Assembly (NCBI GenBank): GCA_963792405.1
Contig: CAWBVU010000006.1
Span: 372,001 to 436,000, forward strand
Source of the DNA: SZUA-442 sp963792405
Lineage (GTDB): Bacteria; Actinomycetota; Acidimicrobiia; Spongiisociales; UBA5794
Direction of reading: 5' to 3'
DNA length: 64,000 nt
Shown: positions 33,654 through 41,142 of the stretch, in pieces
Layout of the letters: each line of letters begins with the position of its first letter
Position numbering within the stretch: position 1 is the first letter of the stretch
Translations under genes and position numbers: made by a program
Notes under the pieces: model-generated
The model's database searches: none
Seen by the model: the letters and a program-made list of their open reading frames with translations, nothing else
What the model was told of the DNA's origin: nothing

Positions 33654-34501
33654 TGGCCGCGCCGGACATCACGAGGGACCAGCTCGTCGAGCTCGTCACC
33701 AGGGAGGTGTTGGCGGCGCTCGCCGAACGTGCCGACGTGCTGTCGAACCCGGTCAAGCTGCGCGAAGTCGTCGCCAACGGCGCCGACCGGGTGGCGTTCC
33801 ATGGCGACGCCGAGGACGTGCCTGCGGACCTCGCGAAGTACATCGACCACACGCTCCTGCGCCCTGACGCGTCAGCAGGCGAGATCGACGTGTTGTGTGA
33901 CGAGGCGCTCGAGTTCGGATTCGCCTCGGTGTGCATCAACCCGACATGGGTGCGGAGGGCGGCTGAGCGCCTGCGCGGCTCGACGGTCAAGGTCTGCACC
34001 GTGATCGGGTTCCCCCTCGGTGCGAACACCACCGAGGTCAAGGCGATGGAGGCCCGCAAGGCGCTGCGCGACGGCGCTCGCGAGGTCGACATGGTCATCA
34101 ACATCGGTGCGTTGAAGTCCGGCGGGCTCGATGTCGTGCGCAGCGACATCGAGAAGGTGGTGGACGCCGCCCACGAGTCCGGGGCGATCTGCAAGGTCAT
34201 CCTGGAGACGGCACTCCTCTCGGATGAGGAGAAGGTCGTCGCGTCGGCCCTCGCCAAGCAGGCGAAGGCCGACTTCGTCAAGACGTCGACCGGTTTCGCA
34301 GGCGGGGGGGCCACCGTCTACGACGTCGCCCTGATGCGGGAGACGGTCGGCCCCGACATGGGGGTCAAGGCCTCGGGTGGCGTGCGCACGCTCGAGGATG
34401 CCGAGGACATGATCGCGGCGGGAGCGACGAGGATCGGGGCCTCCGCTGGCGTCCAGATCGTCGGAGGAGCAGAAGGAGACACTGATGGCGACCGGTATTG
34501 A
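33653..34501 (+). CDS. deoC: Deoxyribose-phosphate aldolase, microcompartment cargo
   Basis: A 282-residue class I aldolase. The core (from about residue 62, YIDHTLLRPDAS) has VCTVIGFPLG, EVDMVINIGALKSG with the conserved Asp and Lys, and the Schiff-base Lys210 in DFVKTSTGF; VKASGGVRT binds phosphate. It splits 2-deoxyribose-5-phosphate into glyceraldehyde-3-phosphate and acetaldehyde. About 60 extra N-terminal residues include an amphipathic helix (DQLVELVTREVLAALAERA) that fits an encapsulation peptide. The acetaldehyde is the obvious substrate of the dehydrogenase encoded four genes later. The gene overlaps rpiB at the front and BMC-T by 17 bp at the end. Confidence 0.93.
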   Translation: MAAPDITRDQLVELVTREVLAALAERADVLSNPVKLREVVANGADRVAFHGDAEDVPADLAKYIDHTLLRPDASAGEIDVLCDEALEFGFASVCINPTWVRRAAERLRGSTVKVCTVIGFPLGANTTEVKAMEARKALRDGAREVDMVINIGALKSGGLDVVRSDIEKVVDAAHESGAICKVILETALLSDEEKVVASALAKQAKADFVKTSTGFAGGGATVYDVALMRETVGPDMGVKASGGVRTLEDAEDMIAAGATRIGASAGVQIVGGAEGDTDGDRY

Positions 34502-35111
34502 GCTGCGTTCCTACGCATTCCTCGACAGTCTGCAGCCCCAGTACGCGGCCTTCCTCGGAACCACCGCGCAGGGCTTCCTGCCCCTCGCGGGGGAGGCATC
34601 GCTGTTCGTCGAGGTCGCTCCGGGTATCGAGATCAATCGCCTGACCGACGTCGCGCTCAAGGCCACGACGGTCAAGCCCGGCATGCAGATCATCGAGCGC
34701 GTGTTCGGCCTCCTGGAGATCCACTCGCCCGAGCAGGCAGAGACGCGTGCCGCGGGTGAGGCGATCCTCGACGCCATGGGCCTCACCGAGGACGACAGGG
34801 TCAAACCCCAGGTGCTCTCGAGCCAGATCATCCGCAGGATCGACGACCACCACGCCCAGCTCATCAACAGGATGCGCCATGGCCAGATGATCATCCCCGG
34901 CCAGACGCTGTACGTCCTCGAATGCAATCCCGCGGCGTATGCGGCGCTCGCGGCGAACGAGGCGGAGAAGGCGTCGAACATCAACGTCCTCGAGGTGCGG
35001 GCCTTCGGCGCCGTCGGCCGCGTGTACCTGGGGGGAGAGGAACAGGACGTCGAGGTCGGCTGGAGGGCCGCCGTCGGGTCCCTCGAGGGGCTCACCGGAC
35101 GCGACGCATGA
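34485..35111 (+). CDS. BMC-T trimeric microcompartment shell protein (CsoS1D-like)
   Basis: A 208-residue tandem BMC-domain protein. ELRSYAFLDSLQPQYAAFLG starts the first domain and EVAPGIEINRLTDVALKAT the next motif; IHSPEQAETRAAGEAILDA and LYVLECNPAAYAALAANEAE mark the second half. This pattern is like the BMC-T proteins related to CsoS1D that can stack as double trimers with a gated central pore, allowing larger metabolites or cofactors through the shell. AAGGAG (34471-34476) precedes the ATG, which lies within the 3' end of deoC. Confidence 0.88.
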   Translation: MATGIELRSYAFLDSLQPQYAAFLGTTAQGFLPLAGEASLFVEVAPGIEINRLTDVALKATTVKPGMQIIERVFGLLEIHSPEQAETRAAGEAILDAMGLTEDDRVKPQVLSSQIIRRIDDHHAQLINRMRHGQMIIPGQTLYVLECNPAAYAALAANEAEKASNINVLEVRAFGAVGRVYLGGEEQDVEVGWRAAVGSLEGLTGRDA

Positions 35112-35151
35112 TCACCACACGACAACGTCACACACGACAGGAGGAAGCGCA

Positions 35152-35454
35152 ATGGCAGATGCACTCGGGATGATCGAATGCCGCAGTTTCGCGGCCATGG
35201 TCGAGGCCGCGGATGCGATGGTGAAGGCGGCAAAGGTCGAACTCGTCGGCTACGAGGAGACCGGAGGCGGGTATGTGACCGCGATCGTGCGCGGTGACGT
35301 CGCGGCCGTCAAGGCCGCGGTCGATGCCGGTGTCAGGGGAGGCGAGAAGGTCGGTGAGGTCATTGCGACCCACGTCATCGCCCGCCCACACGTCAACATC
35401 GATCTCGTCCTGCCCCTCGGGCGACAGGACGAGGCCACCGACGCCGTCGGCTGA
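35152..35454 (+). CDS. BMC-H hexameric microcompartment shell protein
   Basis: A 100-residue single BMC-domain protein: ALGMIECRSFAAMVEAADAM, KAAKVELVGYEETGGGYVTA, VRGDVAAVKAAVDAG, and a tail with VIARPHVNIDLVLP. It follows the PduA/CcmK hexamer plan, with GYEETGGGY at the position that lines the pore and the VIARPH edge motif that packs hexamers in the facet. It is the only BMC-H in the operon and would be the main facet tile. AGGAGGAAG at 35139-35147 is a strong ribosome-binding site, fitting high expression. Confidence 0.95.
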   Translation: MADALGMIECRSFAAMVEAADAMVKAAKVELVGYEETGGGYVTAIVRGDVAAVKAAVDAGVRGGEKVGEVIATHVIARPHVNIDLVLPLGRQDEATDAVG

Positions 35455-35480
35455 GCGGCCAGACGGACAGGGGGCACCGC

Positions 35481-35768
35481 ATGCATCTCGGCAAGGTCAC
35501 CGGCACCCTCGTGGCCTCGAGGAAGGAGCCGCTGCTCGAAGGTCTTCCGATGCTCATCGTGCGGCAACTCGATGAGCACGGCGAACCCTCGGGGGGATAT
35601 GTGGTCGCCGTCGATTCCGTCGGTGCGGGTGTGGGGGAGGTCGTGCTGTTCGCATCGGGGAGCTCCGCACGCCAGACCCAGGCGACGAGGGACAAGCCGT
35701 GTGATGCGGTGATCATGGCCATCGTCGACCAGTGGGACCTCGATGGTGAGACCGTGTACGTGAAGTGA
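35481..35768 (+). CDS. BMC-P vertex protein (EutN/CcmL family)
   Basis: A 95-residue EutN/CcmL protein: MHLGKVTGTLVASRKEPLLEG, VVAVDSVGAGVGEVVLFASGSSAR and AIVDQWDLDG. Such proteins form pentamers that cap the vertices of the icosahedral shell. It is the first of three in the operon. It lies 26 bp after BMC-H and 12 bp before the dehydrogenase. Confidence 0.93.
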   Translation: MHLGKVTGTLVASRKEPLLEGLPMLIVRQLDEHGEPSGGYVVAVDSVGAGVGEVVLFASGSSARQTQATRDKPCDAVIMAIVDQWDLDGETVYVK

Positions 35769-35780
35769 CGTGGGGTTGAC

Positions 35781-37247
35781 ATGGCCGACCTGAGCGAATC
35801 CGACATCCAGGCGATCATCTCGCGGGTGAAGCGCCGCGTGGCCTCCGGGGACATCGGAGGGCGCACCGGTCCCGCCCTCGTCGCCGCAGACGATGTCGCG
35901 GCCATGGACGACGTCGAGCTCGGCGACGGCGTGTTCGGGACGGTCGACGACGCCGTCGCCGCGGCACGGCGAGCCTTCGGCCACTACCAGGCCCTCGGCC
36001 TCGACCGTCGCAAGGCGATCGTCGAGTCGATCAGGGCCGCCATGCGGGCGGCGAACGAGCACCTCGCCTACATGGCGCGCCAGGAGACCGGCCTCGGTAG
36101 GGCGGATGACAAGGTGCTCAAGAACCGTCTCGTGATCGAGAGGACCCCGGGTCCCGAGGACCTCGAGCCGACCGTCGTCACCGGTGATCGGGGCATGACG
36201 GTGCGCGAGTATGCCCCCTACGGGGTGATCGGGGCCATCACACCGACGACCAATCCGACCTCGACGATCATCAACAACGCGATCGCCATCCTGTCTGCGG
36301 GCAACACCGTGGTCTTCAACGTGCATCCCAGCGCCCGAAGGGTGAGCGTGGAGAACGTCAAGCTCCTCAACCGGGCGATCGTCGGCGCAGGAGGGCCTGC
36401 GGACCTCGTGACCTGCGTCGCGAGTCCGACCCTCGAATCCGCCCAGGCCCTCATGCAGCACCCCGACGTGAGGGTGTTGCTCGTCACCGGCGGCCCCGGT
36501 GTCGTCAAGGAGGCCCTCCGGACACCGAAGAAGGCGATCACCGCGGGACCGGGGAACCCCCCTGCGGTCGTCGACCAGACGGCGGACGTCGCGAAGGCCG
36601 CCAAGGACATCGTCTACGGGGCGTCGTTCGACAACAACATCATCTGCGTCGACGAGAAGACGACGATCGTCGTCGACACCATCGCCGACCGGCTGGTCCA
36701 GCACATGGCGGCGTCCGGTGCGTATCGCCTCAAGGAGCACGAGCTCAAGCGCCTCGACCGCGTGATCTTCAAGGAACAGGGACCACCGGGCAAGCCGGGG
36801 CTCATCGATCCGCGGTTCGTCGGCAAGGACGCCACCGTGATCGCGCACGAGATCGGACTGACGCTGCCGCCCGAGACGAGGCTGCTGCTCGCGGAGGTGC
36901 CCGTCGAGCACAACCTCGTGTGGACAGAGCAGATGATGCCGGTCATGCCCATCGTCAGGGTGAAGGACGTCGATGCGGCGATCGCCCTCGCAGTTGCCTC
37001 CGAACACGGCTTCCGACACACGGCCTCGATCCACTCGGCCAACGTCGACACCATCACCCGCATGGCGAGGGCCATGAACTGCTCGATCTTCGTGGCGAAC
37101 GGCCCGAACATCGCGGGACTCGGTGCCGAGGGCGAGGGATACACCTCGTTCTCGATCGCGAGCCCGACCGGTGAGGGCCTCACGCGCCCTCGGACCTTCT
37201 CGAGGGAGCGGCGCGTCACCGTGGTGGGAGCGCTCCGCATTGTCTGA
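35781..37247 (+). CDS. CoA-acylating aldehyde dehydrogenase (PduP/EutE-like), microcompartment cargo
   Basis: A 488-residue enzyme that oxidises an aldehyde to acyl-CoA with NAD and CoA. Residues 5-18 (SESDIQAIISRVKRRV) form an amphipathic helix, then a Gly/Ala linker, the classic PduP/EutE encapsulation peptide. The catalytic Cys289 lies in SFDNNIICVDEKT, and GVIGAITPTTNPTST and GPGNPPAVVD are typical of the acylating group. The likely substrate is acetaldehyde from DeoC, giving acetyl-CoA. The stop is overlapped by the next shell gene. Confidence 0.93.
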   Translation: MADLSESDIQAIISRVKRRVASGDIGGRTGPALVAADDVAAMDDVELGDGVFGTVDDAVAAARRAFGHYQALGLDRRKAIVESIRAAMRAANEHLAYMARQETGLGRADDKVLKNRLVIERTPGPEDLEPTVVTGDRGMTVREYAPYGVIGAITPTTNPTSTIINNAIAILSAGNTVVFNVHPSARRVSVENVKLLNRAIVGAGGPADLVTCVASPTLESAQALMQHPDVRVLLVTGGPGVVKEALRTPKKAITAGPGNPPAVVDQTADVAKAAKDIVYGASFDNNIICVDEKTTIVVDTIADRLVQHMAASGAYRLKEHELKRLDRVIFKEQGPPGKPGLIDPRFVGKDATVIAHEIGLTLPPETRLLLAEVPVEHNLVWTEQMMPVMPIVRVKDVDAAIALAVASEHGFRHTASIHSANVDTITRMARAMNCSIFVANGPNIAGLGAEGEGYTSFSIASPTGEGLTRPRTFSRERRVTVVGALRIV

Positions 37248-37845
37248 CACCCCGCGTTCGCCTGCCATCGCGATCTGGGAGTTCGCCTCGATCGTCGACG
37301 GTGTGCACGGTGCGGATGCGATCGCCAAGGGCGCACCCGTCACAACCCTGCTCACGGGGACGACCCACCCCGGGAAGTACGTGGTGCTCGTGGCGGGTGA
37401 CACGGCATCGGTCGAGGTCGCAGCGGAGATCATCGTCGCCATGGACATCGAGCCTCTCGACCACCGCATCCTCCCCGACGTGGCCCGCGCGGTCGCCGAT
37501 GCCATCACCGATGACGACGTCACGGCTCCGACCACTCGTGAGGCGATCGGCGTCGTCGAGACCGCCACGGTGTCGTCTGGTATCGACGCCGCCGATGCTG
37601 CCGTCAAGGCCGCCGACGTGTCGCTCGGGGCCCTCCGCATGGCAGACGGCATCGGTGGGAAGGCGTACTTCGTCGTCGACGGCAGCGTCGGCGAGGTGCA
37701 GGCGGCCGTCGAGGCTGCCATCGAGCGCGCCGGGCGCTCCCTCGTCGCCTCCGTCGTCATCCCGCAACTCACGGATGACCTCCGGGCCGACCTGGCGGCG
37801 AGTACGCGATTCCTCGACCGCGTGCGACAGCACGGAGCGCGGTGA
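37240..37845 (+). CDS. BMC-T shell protein, second tandem-domain type
   Basis: A 201-residue protein with two BMC domains: IAIWEFASIVDGVHGADAI with APVTTLLTGTTHPGKYVV, then EAIGVVETATVSSGIDAADA with ADGIGGKAYFVVDGSV. It differs clearly from the first BMC-T and resembles PduT/single-trimer proteins, although no cysteine is present for an iron-sulfur cluster at the pore. No ATG or GTG fits; the TTG at 37240, overlapping the dehydrogenase stop by 8 bp, leaves both domains whole, so it is the probable start. Confidence 0.82.
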   Translation: MSDTPRSPAIAIWEFASIVDGVHGADAIAKGAPVTTLLTGTTHPGKYVVLVAGDTASVEVAAEIIVAMDIEPLDHRILPDVARAVADAITDDDVTAPTTREAIGVVETATVSSGIDAADAAVKAADVSLGALRMADGIGGKAYFVVDGSVGEVQAAVEAAIERAGRSLVASVVIPQLTDDLRADLAASTRFLDRVRQHGAR

Positions 37846-38117
37846 TGAAACTCGGGCGTGTCCGCGGGTCCGTCGTCGCCACTGTCAAGGATCCGGGGAT
37901 GGTCGGGATGAAGCTCCTGGTCGTCCAGCCCCTCGACCCGGAGGGTGTCGACCGCGGTGACTGCGTGGTCGCCGCAGACGCGGTCCATCAGGCCGGGATC
38001 GGTGACGTCGTGTACTTCGTCGCCTCACGGGAGGCCGCAGAGGCGATGGAGCCGAGGTTCGTCCCCGTCGACCATGCCATCGTCGGGATCGTGGATGACA
38101 TCGAGGTGCGACCGTGA
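37845..38117 (+). CDS. BMC-P vertex protein (EutN/CcmL family), second copy
   Basis: A 90-residue EutN/CcmL protein: MKLGRVRGSVVATVKDPGM, LLVVQPLDPEG, VVAADAVHQAGIGDVVYFV and AIVGIVDDIEV. It forms a pentameric shell cap. The ATG at 37845 shares bases with the stop of the BMC-T gene (TGATG), and its own stop is overlapped by the next start. Confidence 0.92.
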   Translation: MKLGRVRGSVVATVKDPGMVGMKLLVVQPLDPEGVDRGDCVVAADAVHQAGIGDVVYFVASREAAEAMEPRFVPVDHAIVGIVDDIEVRP

Positions 38118-38392
38118 AAGTGGGGCGGGTCATCGGCAACGTGGTGTCGACGATCAACCACGACTTCTTCGACGGTGAGCGGCTCCTCCTGTGCCGGCTC
38201 GTCGATCGTGACGGAGACCTCGACTCGTATCTCATCTGCACCGATCGCGTGGGCGCAGGGGCGGACGAGACGGTCCTGATCCTGGACGAGGGCTCGTCCG
38301 CACGGCAGATCTACGGGGTGTCGAGCGGCCCGATACGATCGGTGGTCGTCGGCATCGTCGACGACGTGCACGAGGTACAAGACACGGACTAG
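38114..38392 (+). CDS. BMC-P vertex protein (EutN/CcmL family), third copy
   Basis: A 92-residue EutN/CcmL protein: MKVGRVIGNVVSTINHDFFDG, LLCRLVDRDGDLDSYLI, DRVGAGADETVLILDEGSSAR and VVGIVDDV. The GTG start forms a GTGA overlap with the previous stop. Having three BMC-P genes suggests mixed or alternative vertices, as reported for other microcompartments with several BMC-P paralogues. It appears to be the last gene of the operon; the next gene has its own -10 box. Confidence 0.9.
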   Translation: MKVGRVIGNVVSTINHDFFDGERLLLCRLVDRDGDLDSYLICTDRVGAGADETVLILDEGSSARQIYGVSSGPIRSVVVGIVDDVHEVQDTD

Positions 38393-38405
38393 GCGGACCC
38401 CTCGG

Positions 38406-38411
38406 TAGCCT
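38406..38411 (+). promoter_or_regulatory. Candidate -10 element, leaderless lipoprotein gene
   Basis: TAGCCT ends 7 nt before the ATG at 38419, 14 bp after the last shell gene. It suggests that the lipoprotein is transcribed separately from the microcompartment operon. Confidence 0.4.
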
Positions 38412-38418
38412 GCCGCGC

Positions 38419-38790
38419 ATGGTCAGGATCCGTCTGTGCGCCGTCGGCGTCGTACTCGCCGTGGTGGCGTCCTCATGCGGGGGAGGCATCTCTGCCGACA
38501 CCTGCGACGAGGTCGTGGATGTGACCATGGACCTGATCCAGAGGCTGATCGACGATGTCGACGGCGAGTTCGGCGACCTGACGGTCACGGAGTTCCTCGC
38601 GAGCGGCGAGGACCTGCCGTCCGTGTCCCACTTCGGGGAGGACGCCGCGAGGATCGATGAGATCGCGGTGGAGCTGGGCTGCGATCCCTCCGCCATCGCC
38701 GCTGGCGTCGATGCGAGGATCGGAGAGCTCACGGCGACCACCGACCTCGGGAGGTTCCTCATCGATGCCCTCCGAGCGGGAGGCCTCTGA
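38419..38790 (+). CDS. Small lipoprotein of unknown function
   Basis: A 123-residue protein with a lipoprotein signal (CAVGVVLAVVASSCGGG; Cys at about 20). The mature part is acidic and largely helical (CDEVVDVTMDLIQRLIDDV, ARIDEIAVELGCDPSAI) with two further cysteines that could pair. I do not recognise a family. It is anchored outside the membrane, so a direct role in the cytoplasmic microcompartment is unlikely. Confidence 0.65.
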   Translation: MVRIRLCAVGVVLAVVASSCGGGISADTCDEVVDVTMDLIQRLIDDVDGEFGDLTVTEFLASGEDLPSVSHFGEDAARIDEIAVELGCDPSAIAAGVDARIGELTATTDLGRFLIDALRAGGL

Positions 38791-38798
38791 CCGGGCGC

Positions 38799-39470
38799 CT
38801 ACAGCAACGCGGCCGCCGTCTCGTCGAGGATCCACAGGACGCGTTCGCGTGCCGTCACCCTGCCCGCTGGGAGGTCCTCACCCGATGCGACTGCGGCCAT
38901 CGCCTCGGCCTTGGAATCCCCCGAGACCAGGAAGAGCACGACGTCGGCTGCCGAGAGGAGGCTGAAGGTCGCCGTGAGTCGCCATGCATCGAGGGTCGGG
39001 ACGAAGTTCGCGACGTATGACGGCGTCGACGCGTCGAGCGCACGGGTTCCGGGGAAGAGCGAGGCGGTGTGCCCATCTGCGCCCATCCCGAGCATCACCA
39101 CCGACCTGCGAGACCGATCGGTGACCATCGGCACCACGCGATCGGCGTAGGCGCGTGCCACATCGGCGGGGTTGCGTGTCCGCGTGTCCGGTGCGAGGAA
39201 GTCGACGCCGACACGATCGACCAGGGACTCGCGGGCCATTCGCTGGTTCGCATCCGGGTCGTCGGGCCGCACCCATCGCTCGTCGGTGAGCCACGCCACC
39301 GTGTGCGACCAATCGAGATCACGCTCCGCGAGGATCTCGTGCATCGCCCGCGGCGTCGTGCCCCCGGCGAGTCCGAGGATCAGGCGATCGGAGGACTCGA
39401 TCTCACCCTGTACGATGTCCGCAGCGGTCGATGCGAGATCTCCCGGGTCTCCGACGACGATCCGTTCCAT
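38799..39470 (-). CDS. pgl: 6-phosphogluconolactonase
   Basis: A 223-residue protein of the SugarP isomerase-like fold: LILGLAGGTTPRAMHEIL, AWLTDERWVRPDDPDANQ and LGMGADGHTASLFPGT are the signature blocks of DevB-type 6-phosphogluconolactonase. It hydrolyses 6-phosphogluconolactone in the oxidative pentose-phosphate pathway. It converges on the lipoprotein gene. The ATG at 39470 is supported by TATCTT six nt upstream. Glucose-6-phosphate dehydrogenase is not in the window. Confidence 0.9.
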   Translation of the reverse strand: MERIVVGDPGDLASTAADIVQGEIESSDRLILGLAGGTTPRAMHEILAERDLDWSHTVAWLTDERWVRPDDPDANQRMARESLVDRVGVDFLAPDTRTRNPADVARAYADRVVPMVTDRSRRSVVMLGMGADGHTASLFPGTRALDASTPSYVANFVPTLDAWRLTATFSLLSAADVVLFLVSGDSKAEAMAAVASGEDLPAGRVTARERVLWILDETAAALL

Positions 39471-39528
39471 CCCGCAAAGATACGCCCCGCTGTCGGCGCC
39501 GCGAACGGTGGGTGACGAAACGAGGACC

Positions 39529-40263
39529 ATGGAAGACGGCGCCATCGGGTGGCTGCGCGAGGGGGATCCGGCGATGGAGGGACGGACGACGAGAATCGAG
39601 GTCCCGACGGCCCACGGCTCCGTCAGCGCCGTGCTCTCCGGCCCGGACGGCGGGGGTGCGCAGGTCGGCATCGCCCTCGCGCACGGCGCAGGGGCGGGGA
39701 TCGACCACCCGTGGATGGTCGCCATGCGTGAACGGCTGGCTGCACGCGGCTTCCTCGTCCTCGCCTTCGAGTACGCCTACATGGCGCAGGGGAGGAAGGC
39801 CCCCGATCGACTCCCCAAGCTCCTCGACGTCCACGAGTCCGCCGTCGGGGCCCTCGCCGAGCACGCCGACACCGTGGTGCTGGCGGGCAAGTCCATGGGC
39901 GGGCGCGTCGGGGGACACCTCGCCGCCGAGCGCGGGGTCCACTGCGACGGGCTCATCTACCTCGGCTACCCCCTCGTCGCCATGGGAGCCCGTGAACCGA
40001 GACCCACCGGGCACCTCTCCGAGCTTGCCGCACCCCAGCTGTTCGTCTCCGGTGACAGGGACACCCTCGGACCCCTCGATCTCATCACGGAGGTCGCGTC
40101 GTCGGTACCCGACGGACGGCTCGTCGTCATCGAGTCCGGTGACCACTCCCTCGTGCCGCTGAAGCGGTCAGGCCGCACCCTTGGCGACACCCTCGACGAG
40201 GCCGTGGCGGCCATCGCGGAGTGGATCGACGACCGTGTCGCTCACGACGACGGCGGTACGTAG
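39529..40263 (+). CDS. Alpha/beta hydrolase (Tex30/KANL3-like)
   Basis: A 244-residue hydrolase. The nucleophile elbow reads LAGKSMGGRVGG, with the Ser between Lys and Met; IALAHGAGAGIDHPWM holds the oxyanion region, and SGDHSLVPLK the catalytic His. This is the dienelactone-hydrolase-like Tex30/KANL3 group, common in bacteria with unknown substrate. The ATG at 39529 follows CGAGGA; an alternative ATG is at 39574. The last 22 bp overlap the convergent Nudix gene. Confidence 0.8.
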   Translation: MEDGAIGWLREGDPAMEGRTTRIEVPTAHGSVSAVLSGPDGGGAQVGIALAHGAGAGIDHPWMVAMRERLAARGFLVLAFEYAYMAQGRKAPDRLPKLLDVHESAVGALAEHADTVVLAGKSMGGRVGGHLAAERGVHCDGLIYLGYPLVAMGAREPRPTGHLSELAAPQLFVSGDRDTLGPLDLITEVASSVPDGRLVVIESGDHSLVPLKRSGRTLGDTLDEAVAAIAEWIDDRVAHDDGGT

Positions 40264-41135
40264 CGCCCCGCCATCACGCGGCCCTTGATGGTGCGCAGCT
40301 CCCAGATCGAGGCCTTCTCCCACATCGGTTCCCCATCCATCGGCACGCCTGCGGCGAACATGTGGCCGACGAGGTGCTCGATCACGTCCCCGTGCGTGCA
40401 CAGGATCGCCGCCTCCCCCTGGAGCTCGTGGATCAGCGCGACGAGGCGATGCGGATGGGAGCCCTCGATGAGGGCGGGCTCGAACTCGACAGGGATGCCG
40501 AGCCGCTTCGAAAGGGGACGCATCGTCTGCATGCAGCGCTTGTAGTCGGATGAGCCGATCCGGGTGATCGGATGCGCCTGCAGCAGCTGTCGCAGGTCCT
40601 TGCGCTGCTGCTTGCCCACCGCATCGAGCGGGCGGGCCCAGTCGTCCTCGATGGGCCCGGTTCGCTTCCCTGCCTCGCCATGGCGGACGAGGTAGATCAT
40701 GCCGGCGGACCGTTCGAGGACCATGTCGTTCGCCCGATCGAGCACCTCACGGTCGTTGCGATAGGTCAGGCGTGTGAGGCCCTTCTCGAACCGCACCCAC
40801 TTGACCTTGTCGACCTCCTGGTTCGGCGTGAAGACCCCCTCGGACGCCTCACCGACCCACCACCGGACCACCTTGGGGTTGCCGTTCATCGTGTGGTAGG
40901 CGATCGTCCCCACGAGGCGGGGATGGAGCGCCTCGAAGCCGGTCTCCTCGAAGGTCTCGCGGACGGCGCCCTCGAGGAACGACTCGTGCTTGTCGAGCTT
41001 TCCCTTCGGGAGCGTCCAGTCGTCGTACAGGGGCCGGTGGATGACGAGGTATTCGGGTGTGCCGTCGTCGCGGAAGCGGTACAGGACGCATCCCGCTGCC
41101 CAGATCGATTCCTTGGGGGGCGGTTCGACGTCCAT
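40242..41135 (-). CDS. Nudix hydrolase fused to histidine phosphatase (MutT1-like)
   Basis: A 297-residue two-domain protein. Residues about 10-140 are a Nudix domain with a full Nudix box (GKLDKHESFLEGAVRETFEE, followed by TG). Residues about 145-297 are a histidine phosphatase (RHG) domain: IYLVRHGEAGKRTGP and CTHGDVIEHLVG. Mycobacterial MutT1 has this same order and removes 8-oxo-guanine nucleotides and diadenosine polyphosphates; a similar role is likely. It starts 7 bp after the rpiB stop, so the two are probably cotranscribed. Confidence 0.88.
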   Translation of the reverse strand: MDVEPPPKESIWAAGCVLYRFRDDGTPEYLVIHRPLYDDWTLPKGKLDKHESFLEGAVRETFEETGFEALHPRLVGTIAYHTMNGNPKVVRWWVGEASEGVFTPNQEVDKVKWVRFEKGLTRLTYRNDREVLDRANDMVLERSAGMIYLVRHGEAGKRTGPIEDDWARPLDAVGKQQRKDLRQLLQAHPITRIGSSDYKRCMQTMRPLSKRLGIPVEFEPALIEGSHPHRLVALIHELQGEAAILCTHGDVIEHLVGHMFAAGVPMDGEPMWEKASIWELRTIKGRVMAGRYVPPSS

Positions 41136-41142
41136 GGGCGTG

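Noticed and set aside
35250..37988. A 912-codon open frame on the minus strand across the microcompartment operon
   Set aside because: It lies opposite clearly recognised shell and dehydrogenase genes; its product is low-complexity Asp/Arg/His-rich, typical of antisense frames in high-GC DNA.
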